This document shows positions 17,704 through 25,558 of a stretch of 64,000 nt of DNA, one piece after another (position 1 is the first letter of the stretch; every line of letters begins with the position of its first letter). Where the stretch lies: contig NZ_CP076458.1 in the NCBI RefSeq assembly GCF_018866245.1, forward strand, positions 1,860,001 to 1,924,000. Direction: 5' to 3'. The notes under the pieces were generated by a model. It did no database searches. It worked only from the letters and a program-made list of their open reading frames with translations, and was not told the DNA's origin. The translations under genes and the position numbers were made by a program. Origin of the DNA: Novisyntrophococcus fermenticellae. Its GTDB lineage: Bacteria > Bacillota > Clostridia > Lachnospirales > Lachnospiraceae.

Positions 17704-18717
17704 TTATCCCGTTTCTAATCCTTTCTCTGTGATAAAGTTTTTCAAAAATGAAAACACTGTTGTGTAATACTCTTCCGGATTTTTATACTGTGCCTGTGCA
17801 TGTCCCGCCCCTTTAACGACCAACAACTCTTTTTCTCCATTGGCAGCTTTGTACAGCTCCCTGGCCATCTCCACCGGAATAAAGACATCCTGATCCCCAT
17901 GAATGAATAAGATGGGAATCCTGGTTCGCTTTACGGCCTCGATTGCAGAAGCCTTCTTTATATCATATCCTCCCCGCAGACGGAGCACAAGATTTGCACC
18001 ATCAATAACAGGAAAAGCCGGAAGATGAAACCATTCTTTTATCTGCTTTTGAAACATGTGGTATACATCCGTATAGGCACAGTCAGAAACAACTGCTTTT
18101 ACGTTCTTGGGAAGTTTTTCTCCGGTCATCATCAGTGCGCTGGCTGCTCCCATGGATTGCCCATGAATCACAATCTCTGCCTCCGGATCCAATTTTAATA
18201 TGTAATTCAGCCACAGCAGATTATCCAGGCGGTCCGTCCATCCCATACCGATAAAATCACCCCCGCTTTCCCCGCTGCAGCGCAAATCCGGGGCAAGCAC
18301 CTGATATCCCTGCTTTGCATATTCGTAACCAATGGGATATAATTCCTCTTTCCATCCGGTATACCCATGCAGCAGAAGCACCCACTTGTGACTCTCCTTT
18401 TCCTGAAAAAATACCCGGCCAATCAATTGATAGCCATCACTTGTCGTTACCGAAAGTTTTTCTGTCCGGGCCTGTGCAAGCCATGCGTTTGTTTCATTGC
18501 CTGCCTCTGCCTGATTGTTCTGAATATCATCCGTATGTACCAGGGCTTCCATACTTTCTTCCGTAATTTCGCCAAAAGCCTCTGTCTGTTCCATCTTTTC
18601 AGGAATAAGTGCAACATCTACCAGGATATTACAGATAATAAAAAAAACAGCTGTAATAACAATCAGAAGCACACCTATCGTTCTCTTTAACCATTTTCTC
18701 TTATGCATTGGATACAC
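17704..18717 (-). CDS. membrane-anchored alpha/beta hydrolase
   Basis: 337 residues. An N-terminal uncleaved helix (IGVLLIVITAVFFIICNILVDV) anchors the protein, and the rest is an extracellular-facing alpha/beta hydrolase. Oxyanion motif LLHGYTGWKEE, nucleophile elbow HGQSMGAAS, acid in IHGDQDVFIP and His in KGAGHAQA form a complete triad. The family includes BD-FAE-like and YqkD-type serine hydrolases; substrate unknown. Followed directly by the ATL gene. Confidence 0.85.
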   Translation of the reverse strand: MYPMHKRKWLKRTIGVLLIVITAVFFIICNILVDVALIPEKMEQTEAFGEITEESMEALVHTDDIQNNQAEAGNETNAWLAQARTEKLSVTTSDGYQLIGRVFFQEKESHKWVLLLHGYTGWKEELYPIGYEYAKQGYQVLAPDLRCSGESGGDFIGMGWTDRLDNLLWLNYILKLDPEAEIVIHGQSMGAASALMMTGEKLPKNVKAVVSDCAYTDVYHMFQKQIKEWFHLPAFPVIDGANLVLRLRGGYDIKKASAIEAVKRTRIPILFIHGDQDVFIPVEMARELYKAANGEKELLVVKGAGHAQAQYKNPEEYYTTVFSFLKNFITEKGLETG

Positions 18718-18756
18718 CTATCCTCCTGGTTTTAGATATGGTTTTTGAATGAATTT

Positions 18757-18786
18757 ATTATATCACACTTTCATCTGAACATACAA
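18757..18786 (-). promoter_or_regulatory. promoter of the hydrolase-ATL unit
   Basis: Minus strand TTGTAT (18781-18786), 18-base spacer and a perfect TATAAT (18757-18762), about 40 bases before the hydrolase start. Confidence 0.55.
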
Positions 18787-18946
18787 GGATGGTATTTATT
18801 CGTTTGTGTCAATTAAAAAAAGTAATTTGCAACAATTTTATGGCAGTTAAAAATCATGTTTATTTTTGATACCATCTTCCAAAATACACCTCTATGGGAT
18901 ATACTATATCTATCAGAAAACCATGCACAGAATGGAGGACTTTCAT

Positions 18947-19222
18947 ATGGAGCTAAAACAAGGAGAGAACAGATTTTATTTTGCAGACGACAAGGGGGGC
19001 GAAGCCGGTGAAATAACCTACTACCCCTCAGGTGATAACATCTGGACTATCGATCATACCTATGTTTCCGATGAATACAGGGGACAGAAGCTTGCGGCAA
19101 GACTGCTTCAGGCTGTTGTCGACCAGGCGAGAAAAGAAGGGAAGAAAATCATACCGCTCTGCTCTTACGCAGTCAGAGAATTTGAACGCCGTAATGACTA
19201 TCAGGATGTCAAAGCAAAGTAG
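18947..19222 (+). CDS. short GNAT-type N-acetyltransferase (YidJ/CG family)
   Basis: 91 residues from the ATG at 18947, chosen for the GGAGG eight bases upstream; upstream in-frame ATGs lack one. It has the compact acetyltransferase core: TIDHTYVSDEYRGQKLAARLL, with the R/Q-x-x-G-x-G/A acetyl-CoA loop (YRGQKLA), then IIPLCSYAVREFER. At under 100 residues it matches the Gcn5-related Acetyltransf_CG group, whose physiological substrates are unknown. It is one of the few plus-strand genes and is followed by the repeat block. Confidence 0.85.
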   Translation: MELKQGENRFYFADDKGGEAGEITYYPSGDNIWTIDHTYVSDEYRGQKLAARLLQAVVDQARKEGKKIIPLCSYAVREFERRNDYQDVKAK

Positions 19223-19253
19223 ACCCCAATAACCTGTTTCATAAAAGTCGTGC

Positions 19254-19515
19254 TTTTTCATGCAAGCATGAAACTCATGACCTTTTGACCCTGCAGCTTT
19301 TGGGGGGCATATGATACCTACGGATTGCTATGCACTTCGTGCTCCCGCAATCCGCTTTTGGGGGGCATACGATACCTACGGATTGCTATGCACTTCGTGC
19401 TCCCGCAATCCGAAAACATTCGAATTCCGCCCTTTCGGGCTCCTTTCTCATGTTTGGCGGGTCCCAAAGTCATGATTTTTCATGCAAGCATGAAACTCAT
19501 GACCTTTTGACCCTG
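19254..19515. repeat. composite intergenic repeat block (two 40-bp copies flanking a 58-bp tandem duplication)
   Basis: This fills most of the 19223-19549 gap. A 40-base unit occurs identically at 19254-19293 and 19476-19515 (core CATGCAAGCATGAAACTCAT, followed by GACCTTTTGACCCTG). Between them a 58-base unit is repeated head-to-tail at 19296-19353 and 19354-19411 with one mismatch. Its 3' half can fold: GGATTGC and GCAATCC enclose GCAC-TTC-GTGC. A third segment (19412-19475) contains CCCTTTCGGG. Pieces recur at 20831-20860 and 57801-57853, so this is a dispersed chromosomal element, not coding. Confidence 0.8.
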
Positions 19516-19549
19516 GTATCATATAATAAAGTATCATTATATAAGACGG

Positions 19550-20047
19550 GTGAATTTTATGAAACAATCTACTATTAAGACTTATCAAATACATTATCAT
19601 AATCTGATTCAGGCGAAGCATCTTAATCCAGTATCTTATCAGATAGCTTCCGGGGATGTCCCTTTGACGGCGCCTGAGCCTCAACCGGGGTATCGTTTTC
19701 TTGGATGGTATAAATCTTCTGCTGACAAGCACAGGATTACCATGATTCCACACGGAAGCATCGGTGATCTGAATCTTTATGCCAGGTGGGAGGCCATATT
19801 TTGTACTTTACACTATCATGCAAATGTTCCTGATGATATAGAGGTTATCAATCTTCCTGCTCCTATAAGAATACGGGAAGGCGAAACCTTACGCATCTCT
19901 GACTGTATTCCAGCCAGACAAGGATATCAGTTTTGGGGGTGGAATACCATACCGGGCGGATCCGGAACCATGTATCAGCCCGGCACTTTCCTTCGAAGTA
20001 TCAAAGACGACACGGACTTATATTGTCAGTGGTCTGCTCAGCCATAA
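19550..20047 (+). CDS. InlB B-repeat / Listeria-Bacteroides repeat protein without signal peptide
   Basis: 165 residues from a GTG at 19550 (or 162 from ATG 19559; ribosome site weak for both). Two repeats of the Flg_new/InlB B-repeat type are visible: PGYRFLGWYKSS...LYARWE and QGYQFWGWNTIPGGSGTMYQPG...LYCQWS. Such modules normally sit in secreted surface proteins, but here no signal sequence or anchor is present, so it may be cytoplasmic or a fragment of a former larger gene. The coding 3' end forms the left arm of a 69-base palindrome. Confidence 0.65.
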   Translation: MNFMKQSTIKTYQIHYHNLIQAKHLNPVSYQIASGDVPLTAPEPQPGYRFLGWYKSSADKHRITMIPHGSIGDLNLYARWEAIFCTLHYHANVPDDIEVINLPAPIRIREGETLRISDCIPARQGYQFWGWNTIPGGSGTMYQPGTFLRSIKDDTDLYCQWSAQP

Positions 20048-20101
20048 TCAGCAACTGCCGGTCAATGAGACCGGCAGTTTGCATGATTATGGCTGAGCAG
20101 A
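20033..20101. terminator. 69-bp nested palindrome, bidirectional terminator
   Basis: Outer arms TCTGCTCAGCCATAATCA (20033-20050) and TGATTATGGCTGAGCAGA (20084-20101) match exactly. Inside, AACTGCCGGTC and GACCGGCAGTT form a second perfect stem around a short loop. The left arm contains the last codons and stop of the InlB-repeat gene, and the right arm ends six bases before the stop of the converging DUF3786 gene. Very stable; it should block read-through from both sides. Confidence 0.8.
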
Positions 20102-20106
20102 AGATG

Positions 20107-20778
20107 TTAATCATAAATATGCCCTTTCAACGGAAGTCCCGCTTCTTCCGCCAGGCGGAGTATTCCGTCTGATGCAATAGATACCGTAGACTCCACATGT
20201 ATAAAGTCAGTGACGCCATAATCAAACAAGATGTTGGACTGCGCCTGAAATTCATCATCTTCGTCCCAGAAAAAGAACTGAACAGGAATACAGTCAAAAG
20301 CCTTAATCTGATAGCCCGCGTCTCCCTGAGGTAATGCGATGCCTCCTAACTTTTGCGCCGCATGATGCAGCTTCTCCAAATGTCCGCTGAAAGTCTCAGA
20401 AAAAGGCTGCAATACATGGGCTGTAAACGCGGATGTAAATGGAGATGCATTCCTTACGCTACGAAAAGGCACCCACCGATTTTGAATATGAGCACCCTCC
20501 TTTGCATACCACAGCAGATTATAAATCGTCAACTGGTTTTCACAGGAAACAGAATCCATTGAACCCGGCCCCTGAATCCGCCCATTCTCACGGTTAATAC
20601 GATATTCCTTACCATAATACGTCAGCAGAATATGCTCTTCCTGCCAGATAAGTTCCGGAAGTTTAACAGCCAGTTCCTGCTCATCTATCTCCAGAAACCT
20701 CCCCCTCCAGTATTCGCATAACTTTTCGTAATTTGATATTACTCCGGCATTCCCGTCATCATATCTGTTCTCAGACAT
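20107..20778 (-). CDS. DUF3786 protein
   Basis: 223 residues from the ATG at 20776-20778 (GGGAGAGGATGGT upstream; the frame extends 17 codons further without a site). Family blocks: LPELIWQEEHILLTYYGKEYRI near residue 45, TIYNLLWYAKEG, then GGIALPQGDAGYQIKAFDCIPVQFFFWDEDDEFQAQ and the C-terminal stretch NILFDYGVTDFIHVEST. The family function is not settled; it occurs in anaerobes, sometimes beside corrinoid-enzyme genes. No signal peptide. Confidence 0.75.
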   Translation of the reverse strand: MSENRYDDGNAGVISNYEKLCEYWRGRFLEIDEQELAVKLPELIWQEEHILLTYYGKEYRINRENGRIQGPGSMDSVSCENQLTIYNLLWYAKEGAHIQNRWVPFRSVRNASPFTSAFTAHVLQPFSETFSGHLEKLHHAAQKLGGIALPQGDAGYQIKAFDCIPVQFFFWDEDDEFQAQSNILFDYGVTDFIHVESTVSIASDGILRLAEEAGLPLKGHIYD

Positions 20779-20830
20779 TATACCATCCTCTCCCTTCAGA
20801 TACATAATACCCCTGATATCCAAACTCATG

Positions 20831-20860
20831 CTTTTTCATGCAAACATGACCTTTTGGCTT
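20831..20860. repeat. partial copy of the 40-bp intergenic repeat
   Basis: CTTTTTCATGCAAACATGAC then CTTTTGGCTT resembles the 40-base unit at 19254 and 19476 with an internal deletion of about ten bases. It lies in the DUF3786-DUF2971 spacer. Confidence 0.5.
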
Positions 20861-20903
20861 TTGTATCATGATACCAGATTCCAGGAGGTATAACAACAGG
20901 TTT

Positions 20904-21722
20904 TCAGGAATATGTGGCACTTGACTGCAGGATCTGAACCCGCTCTTTCTCATATCCCCAAAGTCCCAGACACATCTGTACATCCCGTTTTTCCAGTCTG
21001 CATTTTGGTCCAAGTATGATTTCCTTTACCATACGGTCCTTTTTCTTCGAAAATTCAAGCTCAATATAAGAAATGAGTCTGTAATTACTATAATAAATCC
21101 GAACAGGTGACAGACAGAAACCCTCTTTTATATGAGATGGCACTGTACATGCTTCCGGGGCAGCTGCCAGACAGATTCTCCATTCCTGCTCCTCTTCAAA
21201 TGCGGGATTCTTCATGACGCTGAGTTCAACCTCTGTCTTTCCATATACAGCACACACAACCTCTTTCATAGACAACCCATTTCCCAGCAGTCTGTAAATT
21301 TCTTCTGCCTGTGTTCTGGCATATACCCTTTCCTTCTCCTGATCGTAACAGATTTTTAAAAACCTGACCGCAGGATTCGCCGCTTCATTGAAAGCCGTTT
21401 TTTCAAAACCGATAGCAACTCCCCTTCCGTCCATTGCATAAGCACGCCACTGGCTTAAAAGATCCGGCTTTTCAGAAAAACAGGCCGCATACAGATTTTT
21501 CTGTTCTGTAAATGACTGAAAACAGGCACGAAATTCCCTTTGCTTCTCGTATGCATCGGGCATCAGATGACAGAATTCCTCTGCAATCATCTCCTGCATC
21601 CATCGACGCTCCGCATAATCATTAGATTTTTCCATGTCCGAAAGCCGAATGCTCCTGTTCTTCAAAATATTCATCAAAGCTTCCACTGTACAATAATGAT
21701 AAACTAACTGCTGCCCGGCCAT
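20904..21722 (-). CDS. DUF2971 protein
   Basis: 272 residues. The N-terminal block YHYCTVEALMNILKNRSIRL followed by SDMEKSNDYAE, the central CFSEKPDLLSQWRAYAMDGRGVAIGFE and the EEQEWRI segment are diagnostic of DUF2971. The family is widespread in accessory regions of bacteria and its activity is unknown; it has been seen near phage-defence genes, but nothing here supports that role. It starts at ATG after GGGAGATGAAT. Transcribed alone. Confidence 0.75.
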   Translation of the reverse strand: MAGQQLVYHYCTVEALMNILKNRSIRLSDMEKSNDYAERRWMQEMIAEEFCHLMPDAYEKQREFRACFQSFTEQKNLYAACFSEKPDLLSQWRAYAMDGRGVAIGFEKTAFNEAANPAVRFLKICYDQEKERVYARTQAEEIYRLLGNGLSMKEVVCAVYGKTEVELSVMKNPAFEEEQEWRICLAAAPEACTVPSHIKEGFCLSPVRIYYSNYRLISYIELEFSKKKDRMVKEIILGPKCRLEKRDVQMCLGLWGYEKERVQILQSSATYS

Positions 21723-21855
21723 ATATTCATCTCCCGTCCTATATGTAGCTTTTTATCTAAAAAATGCTTTATTCTTCTTAATATTGACCAGGCTTTCTTC
21801 TTTCATGCAGTATATGTACATCTTTTTTGAGCAAGGGCTTTTGTTCCTGATAAAA

Positions 21856-22224
21856 CTAAAATGTACCCTCTGAAACATGTTTTTTTAATCCCCGGAATAC
21901 TTCTTCGCTGATAATGTGCTCTATCTTGCAGGCATCTTTTTCGGCAATTTCGGTCGAAACCTGGGCATACTTCTCCAGAAATTTTGTCAGAACCATATGT
22001 CTTTCAAATATTTTCTCCGCCATGAAACGTCCCTTTTCTGTAAGTTCCAATGCCGTTCCTTCCCCATTTTTCACGTAGCCTTCCCGCTTCAGAACACGGA
22101 TTCCATTACTGACACTGGCCTTGCTGTACCCAAGCTCATTTGCCACATCTACTGCCCTCACTCTGGGGCTTTTTAAGATTAAGATATAGATAGTTTCAAG
22201 ATAATTCTCGGATGCCTCATGCAT
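21856..22224 (-). CDS. DtxR/MntR-family metal-dependent repressor
   Basis: 122 residues from the ATG at 22222-22224 with AAAGGAGGGG upstream (the frame is open 53 codons further but that part is non-coding promoter). N-terminal winged helix: ENYLETIYIL, RAVDVANELGYSKASVSNGI, LKREGYVKNGEGTALELTEKG. The metal-binding dimerisation half follows: ERHMVLTKFLE, KDACKIEHIISEEVF, with the usual His/Glu/Cys ligands. No SH3-like third domain, as in MntR-type short members. Fe2+ or Mn2+ specificity is not decidable. Its own promoter carries an operator-like dyad. Confidence 0.88.
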   Translation of the reverse strand: MHEASENYLETIYILILKSPRVRAVDVANELGYSKASVSNGIRVLKREGYVKNGEGTALELTEKGRFMAEKIFERHMVLTKFLEKYAQVSTEIAEKDACKIEHIISEEVFRGLKKHVSEGTF

Positions 22225-22242
22225 ATATACCCCTCCTTTATA

Positions 22243-22274
22243 GTTAGTATATCCTAACCAATAATTCTTGTCAA
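22243..22274 (-). promoter_or_regulatory. DtxR-like gene promoter with overlapping operator
   Basis: Minus strand TTGACA (22269-22274), 17 bases, TATACT (22246-22251). The dyad GTTAG-GATATA-CTAAC (22243-22258) covers the -10 and resembles the TTAGG/CCTAA half-sites of DtxR/IdeR boxes, so autorepression is likely. Confidence 0.7.
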
Positions 22275-22290
22275 GCCTGTACATACAGGC

Positions 22291-22330
22291 AAAAAATCCC
22301 CATTCAGCCCTGAACCAAATGAGGATTTTT
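22291..22330 (-). terminator. terminator of nrdD
   Basis: AAAAATCC-CCATT pairs with AATG-A-GGATTTTT around a 12-base loop, with A-run and U-run flanks on both strands. It lies four bases past the nrdD stop. Confidence 0.75.
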
Positions 22331-22333
22331 ACA

Positions 22334-24724
22334 TTATTCTGATTTTTGAATTGTATCTGCAAAGCTGCGAATATTAGAAGCATTTACATATAAAATATGT
22401 TTCCCTTCTTTTTGCACAACCAATGTGGGCGCACTTCTCACTCCGTACTGTACGGCCAAATCCGTATTATCTTCCACGGGTATTGTTTCATATGGAATAT
22501 TTGCTTCCGTCAGGAACGTTTTCGCCATCTTACAGTTCGGGCAGGTTTTTGTTGTAAATAGCAGCATCTTTCCCGGATGATCTATCGCCGAAAAATCCTT
22601 ATCGGATTCTGTTCTGAAATCACCGGCAGCCGTTTTCGGCTGTAAACCATAGGATTTTTCAGGTGCATATAGTTTACGGTCTTTAAACTCCTGGGTTTTT
22701 CCCTCATTCCAGTTCTGCACCGGACGGTAATAACCGGTAATCCGGCTGTATACCTCCGTAGGTTCACCACACTGGTCGCAAACATATGTTTCACCGCTGA
22801 TATATCCATGGTTTTTACATACAGAGTAAGTCGGGGATATCGTGTAGTATGGCAAGGTATAGTTCTCCGCAATCTTACGCACCAGTGCAGCCGCTGATTT
22901 CCAGCCGGGCAGCTTTTCACCGACAAATGCATGGAATACTGTGCCGGAGGTATAAAGTGTCTGTAAATCGTCCTGAAGCTCAAGTGCTTCAAAGATATCA
23001 TCCGTAAATCCTACAGGCAGATGCGAAGAATTTGTATAGTAAGGCGTTTCACCCTTTTCCCCGGCGGTAATGATATCCGGATAGCGCTTCACATCGTGTT
23101 TAGCCAGACGATATGTAGTGCTCTCTGCCGGAGTTGCCTCCAGGTTGTACAGATCACCATATTGCTCCTGGTAATCGGATAAACGCTCCCGCATATGATT
23201 TAATACATCTTTTGCAAATGCGTGGGCCTTCGGCCGGGAAATGTCCTCCTTCAGCCATCCGGCATTTAACAGGGCTTCATTCATCCCAATCAGTCCGATC
23301 GTGGAAAAATGACTGTCGAACGAACCCAGATACCGCTTCGTATATGGATATAGTCCTTCCTCCAGAAGCTTTGTAATCACCTCCCGCTTTACCTTAAGGC
23401 TTCTTGCTGCAATGTCCATCATCTTGTCCAGACGGGCATAGAAGTCTGCCTCATCCTTCGCCAGATAAGCGATGCGTGGAAGATTAATCGTGACTACGCC
23501 TACAGAGCCAGTGCTCTCACCGCTTCCGAAAAAACCTCCGGATTTTTTCCGAAGCTCACGTAAATCCAATCTCAAACGGCAGCACATGCTGCGGACATCG
23601 CTTGGCTCCATCTCACTGTTAATATAGTTTGAGAAATACGGAGTACCGTATTTTGCTGCCATTTCAAATAAAAGACGGTTATTTTCCGTATCGCTCCAGT
23701 CAAAATCTTTTGTAATGGAATAGGTGGGTATTGGGTATTGGAACCCGCGTCCATTGGCATCCCCTTCAATCATGATTTCGATAAATGCCCGATTTACCAT
23801 ATCCATCTCTTTTTTACAGTCTTTGTATTTAAAGTCCATCTCTTTTCCGCCGACGATGGCAGGCAGTTCTGCCAGATCATCCGGAACCACCCAATCCAGC
23901 GTAATGTTGGAAAATGGAGCCTGGGTCCCCCAGCGCGAAGGTGTATTTACTCCGTAGATAAAGCTTTCGATGGATTTTTTTACCGCATCATAAGAAAGAT
24001 TATCTGCCTTCACAAAAGGCGCCAGATAGGTGTCAAAAGAAGAAAATGCCTGTGCTCCCGCCCATTCATTCTGCATGATCCCGAGGAAATTCACCATCTG
24101 GTTACAGAGTGTTGCGAGGTGTCTGGCGGGAGCTGATGTAATCTTGCCCCGAATTCCCCCTAAGCCTTCCGTAATCAGTTGTTTTAAGCTCCATCCGGCA
24201 CAATATCCGGTCAGCATGGACAAATCATGAATATGTATATCGGCACTTCTGTGCGCTTCCGCTATCTCGGAGTCATAGATCTCGCTGAGCCAGTAGTTCG
24301 CAGTAATCGTACCGGAATTACTTAAAATCAAACCGCCTACAGAATACGTAACGGTCGAATTCTCCTTCACTCTCCAGTCTGTCACCTTTAAGTAGCTGTC
24401 TACAGTTTCTTTGAAGTCCAGAATCGTGGATTTCATATTCCGTATCTTCTCATGCTGCTTCCGGTAGAGGATAAATGCCTTTGCCACATCTGCATAACCG
24501 CTTTTACTCAAAATTGTCTCTACGCTGTCCTGGATATCCTCTACCGACACATATCCATTCGTAATTTTAGGTTCAAAATCTGCCGTAACATTCAGTGCCA
24601 GCAGTTCAATTGTCTGACGGTTATATTCCCTGTTCTTTGAATCAAAAGCTTTGGTAATTGCCCGGATGATTTTCGTCAAATCAAACTCAGCAGTCTGTCC
24701 GTCTCTTTTTACAACCTGATACAT
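22334..24724 (-). CDS. nrdD: anaerobic ribonucleoside-triphosphate reductase with fused C-terminal redoxin domain
   Basis: 796 residues; oxygen-sensitive glycyl-radical enzyme making dNTPs. An ATP-cone regulatory domain opens the protein (VVKRDGQTAEFDLTKIIRAI). The catalytic barrel follows. Near the C-terminus a four-cysteine zinc site (CKNHG...CDQC) precedes the glycyl-radical loop RITGYYRPVQNWN with Gly664. After it, residues 719-796 form a glutaredoxin/NrdH-like domain with CPNC at 728-731 and a cis-Pro loop SAPTLVV. Most NrdD proteins end soon after the radical loop, so a dedicated reductant appears to be attached. Own promoter with NrdR-like boxes; nrdG lies upstream. Confidence 0.93.
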   Translation of the reverse strand: MYQVVKRDGQTAEFDLTKIIRAITKAFDSKNREYNRQTIELLALNVTADFEPKITNGYVSVEDIQDSVETILSKSGYADVAKAFILYRKQHEKIRNMKSTILDFKETVDSYLKVTDWRVKENSTVTYSVGGLILSNSGTITANYWLSEIYDSEIAEAHRSADIHIHDLSMLTGYCAGWSLKQLITEGLGGIRGKITSAPARHLATLCNQMVNFLGIMQNEWAGAQAFSSFDTYLAPFVKADNLSYDAVKKSIESFIYGVNTPSRWGTQAPFSNITLDWVVPDDLAELPAIVGGKEMDFKYKDCKKEMDMVNRAFIEIMIEGDANGRGFQYPIPTYSITKDFDWSDTENNRLLFEMAAKYGTPYFSNYINSEMEPSDVRSMCCRLRLDLRELRKKSGGFFGSGESTGSVGVVTINLPRIAYLAKDEADFYARLDKMMDIAARSLKVKREVITKLLEEGLYPYTKRYLGSFDSHFSTIGLIGMNEALLNAGWLKEDISRPKAHAFAKDVLNHMRERLSDYQEQYGDLYNLEATPAESTTYRLAKHDVKRYPDIITAGEKGETPYYTNSSHLPVGFTDDIFEALELQDDLQTLYTSGTVFHAFVGEKLPGWKSAAALVRKIAENYTLPYYTISPTYSVCKNHGYISGETYVCDQCGEPTEVYSRITGYYRPVQNWNEGKTQEFKDRKLYAPEKSYGLQPKTAAGDFRTESDKDFSAIDHPGKMLLFTTKTCPNCKMAKTFLTEANIPYETIPVEDNTDLAVQYGVRSAPTLVVQKEGKHILYVNASNIRSFADTIQKSE

Positions 24725-24783
24725 CTCATATCACCTCAATATTTTCTATATTTGGCTGCTGTTCCGCCATATCCGTAGATATG

Positions 24784-24812
24784 ATTATAGCATAAGCAGG
24801 AAAATTCTTCAA
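24784..24812 (-). promoter_or_regulatory. nrdD promoter
   Basis: Minus strand TTGAAG (24807-24812), 17-base spacer, perfect TATAAT (24784-24789), about 60 bases before the nrdD start. Confidence 0.7.
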
Positions 24813-24820
24813 CATGTAAA

Positions 24821-24866
24821 GCACAATATATAGTGCCTGTTTAAATTCTTCCCCCAATATATGCTT
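24821..24866 (-). promoter_or_regulatory. pair of NrdR-like boxes
   Basis: GCACAATATATAGTGC (24821-24836) matches the NrdR palindrome acaCwATATaTwGTgt closely. A second, weaker site CCCAATATATGCTT (24853-24866) is centred about 31 bases away, the three-turn spacing usual for NrdR box pairs. They lie just upstream of the nrdD -35, so dATP-NrdR repression is expected. Confidence 0.7.
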
Positions 24867-25558
24867 TATACTCCCCGAAGACGCACAGAAGGTACAAGTG
24901 TTTGTACAACTTTAAGAAATTCCTGCAGTTCTTCGCTGGAGCAGCTGTGGAATCCACTTACAAGCACATCTTCGGAGTCCACAAAGCTCTGAAGATAATA
25001 ATGCTCTGCTCCCTGTATCCAGCGGGCAATTTTCTGAAAATCTCCGCAGGTATGAAGTTCACGTACTACGGTCGTTCTGAACTCATACGGCAGTTTTCCC
25101 GACAGCAGAAGGGAAATACTTTCTTCAACCGGACGGATATCATAGTTTTCTGTTCCGACTGTCAGGCCGTACTTTTCCGGAGAATTTTTCACATCCATAG
25201 CCACATAGTCCAGCAGATTTGCCTCTATAAGTTCGTTCAGCTTGTCCGGAAAGCTTCCATTTGTATCCAGCTTTACCAGAAAACCAAGTCCCCGTATGTT
25301 CGCAATGAAGTCTGCAATCTGTGGCTGCAGCAAAGGTTCCCCCCCGGTAATGCATACCCCGTCAATCAAACCCTTGCGCTTCTTTAAAAACTCCAGAACC
25401 TCTTCCTCCGGTATTGCCGGGCTTCGAAGATCGGGCTGCAGGATAGATGCATTATGGCAAAATGGACATCTGTAATTACAACCCGCTGTAAAAATTGTAC
25501 AACAGATTTTCTCCGGATAATCCAGCAGTGACAGCTTCTGTATTCCACCAATTAACAA
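24866..25558 (-). CDS. nrdG: anaerobic ribonucleotide reductase activating protein (radical SAM)
   Basis: About 230 residues; generates the glycyl radical on NrdD using S-adenosylmethionine and a 4Fe-4S cluster. The CxxxCxxC loop is FTAGCNYRCPFCHN. GGEPLL and the family blocks follow (VKLDTNGSFPDKL, YVAMDVKNSPEKYG). I chose TTG at 25556-25558, which overlaps the upstream stop codon and follows GGGGGAAG; a GTG 13 codons earlier (25597) would give a 46-base overlap. The length is that of the NrdG2/PflA-like type. It is translationally coupled to the TIM-barrel gene and so to the sortase/ECF operon. Confidence 0.88.
   Translation of the reverse strand: MLIGGIQKLSLLDYPEKICCTIFTAGCNYRCPFCHNASILQPDLRSPAIPEEEVLEFLKKRKGLIDGVCITGGEPLLQPQIADFIANIRGLGFLVKLDTNGSFPDKLNELIEANLLDYVAMDVKNSPEKYGLTVGTENYDIRPVEESISLLLSGKLPYEFRTTVVRELHTCGDFQKIARWIQGAEHYYLQSFVDSEDVLVSGFHSCSSEELQEFLKVVQTLVPSVRLRGV

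Noticed and set aside
19296..19411. Possible CRISPR-like repeat
   Set aside because: Only two head-to-tail copies without any spacer, and no cas genes nearby.
20904..21722. DUF2971 gene as part of a phage-defence island
   Set aside because: No restriction, Abi, toxin-antitoxin or mobile genes lie around it; neighbours are housekeeping or uncharacterised.
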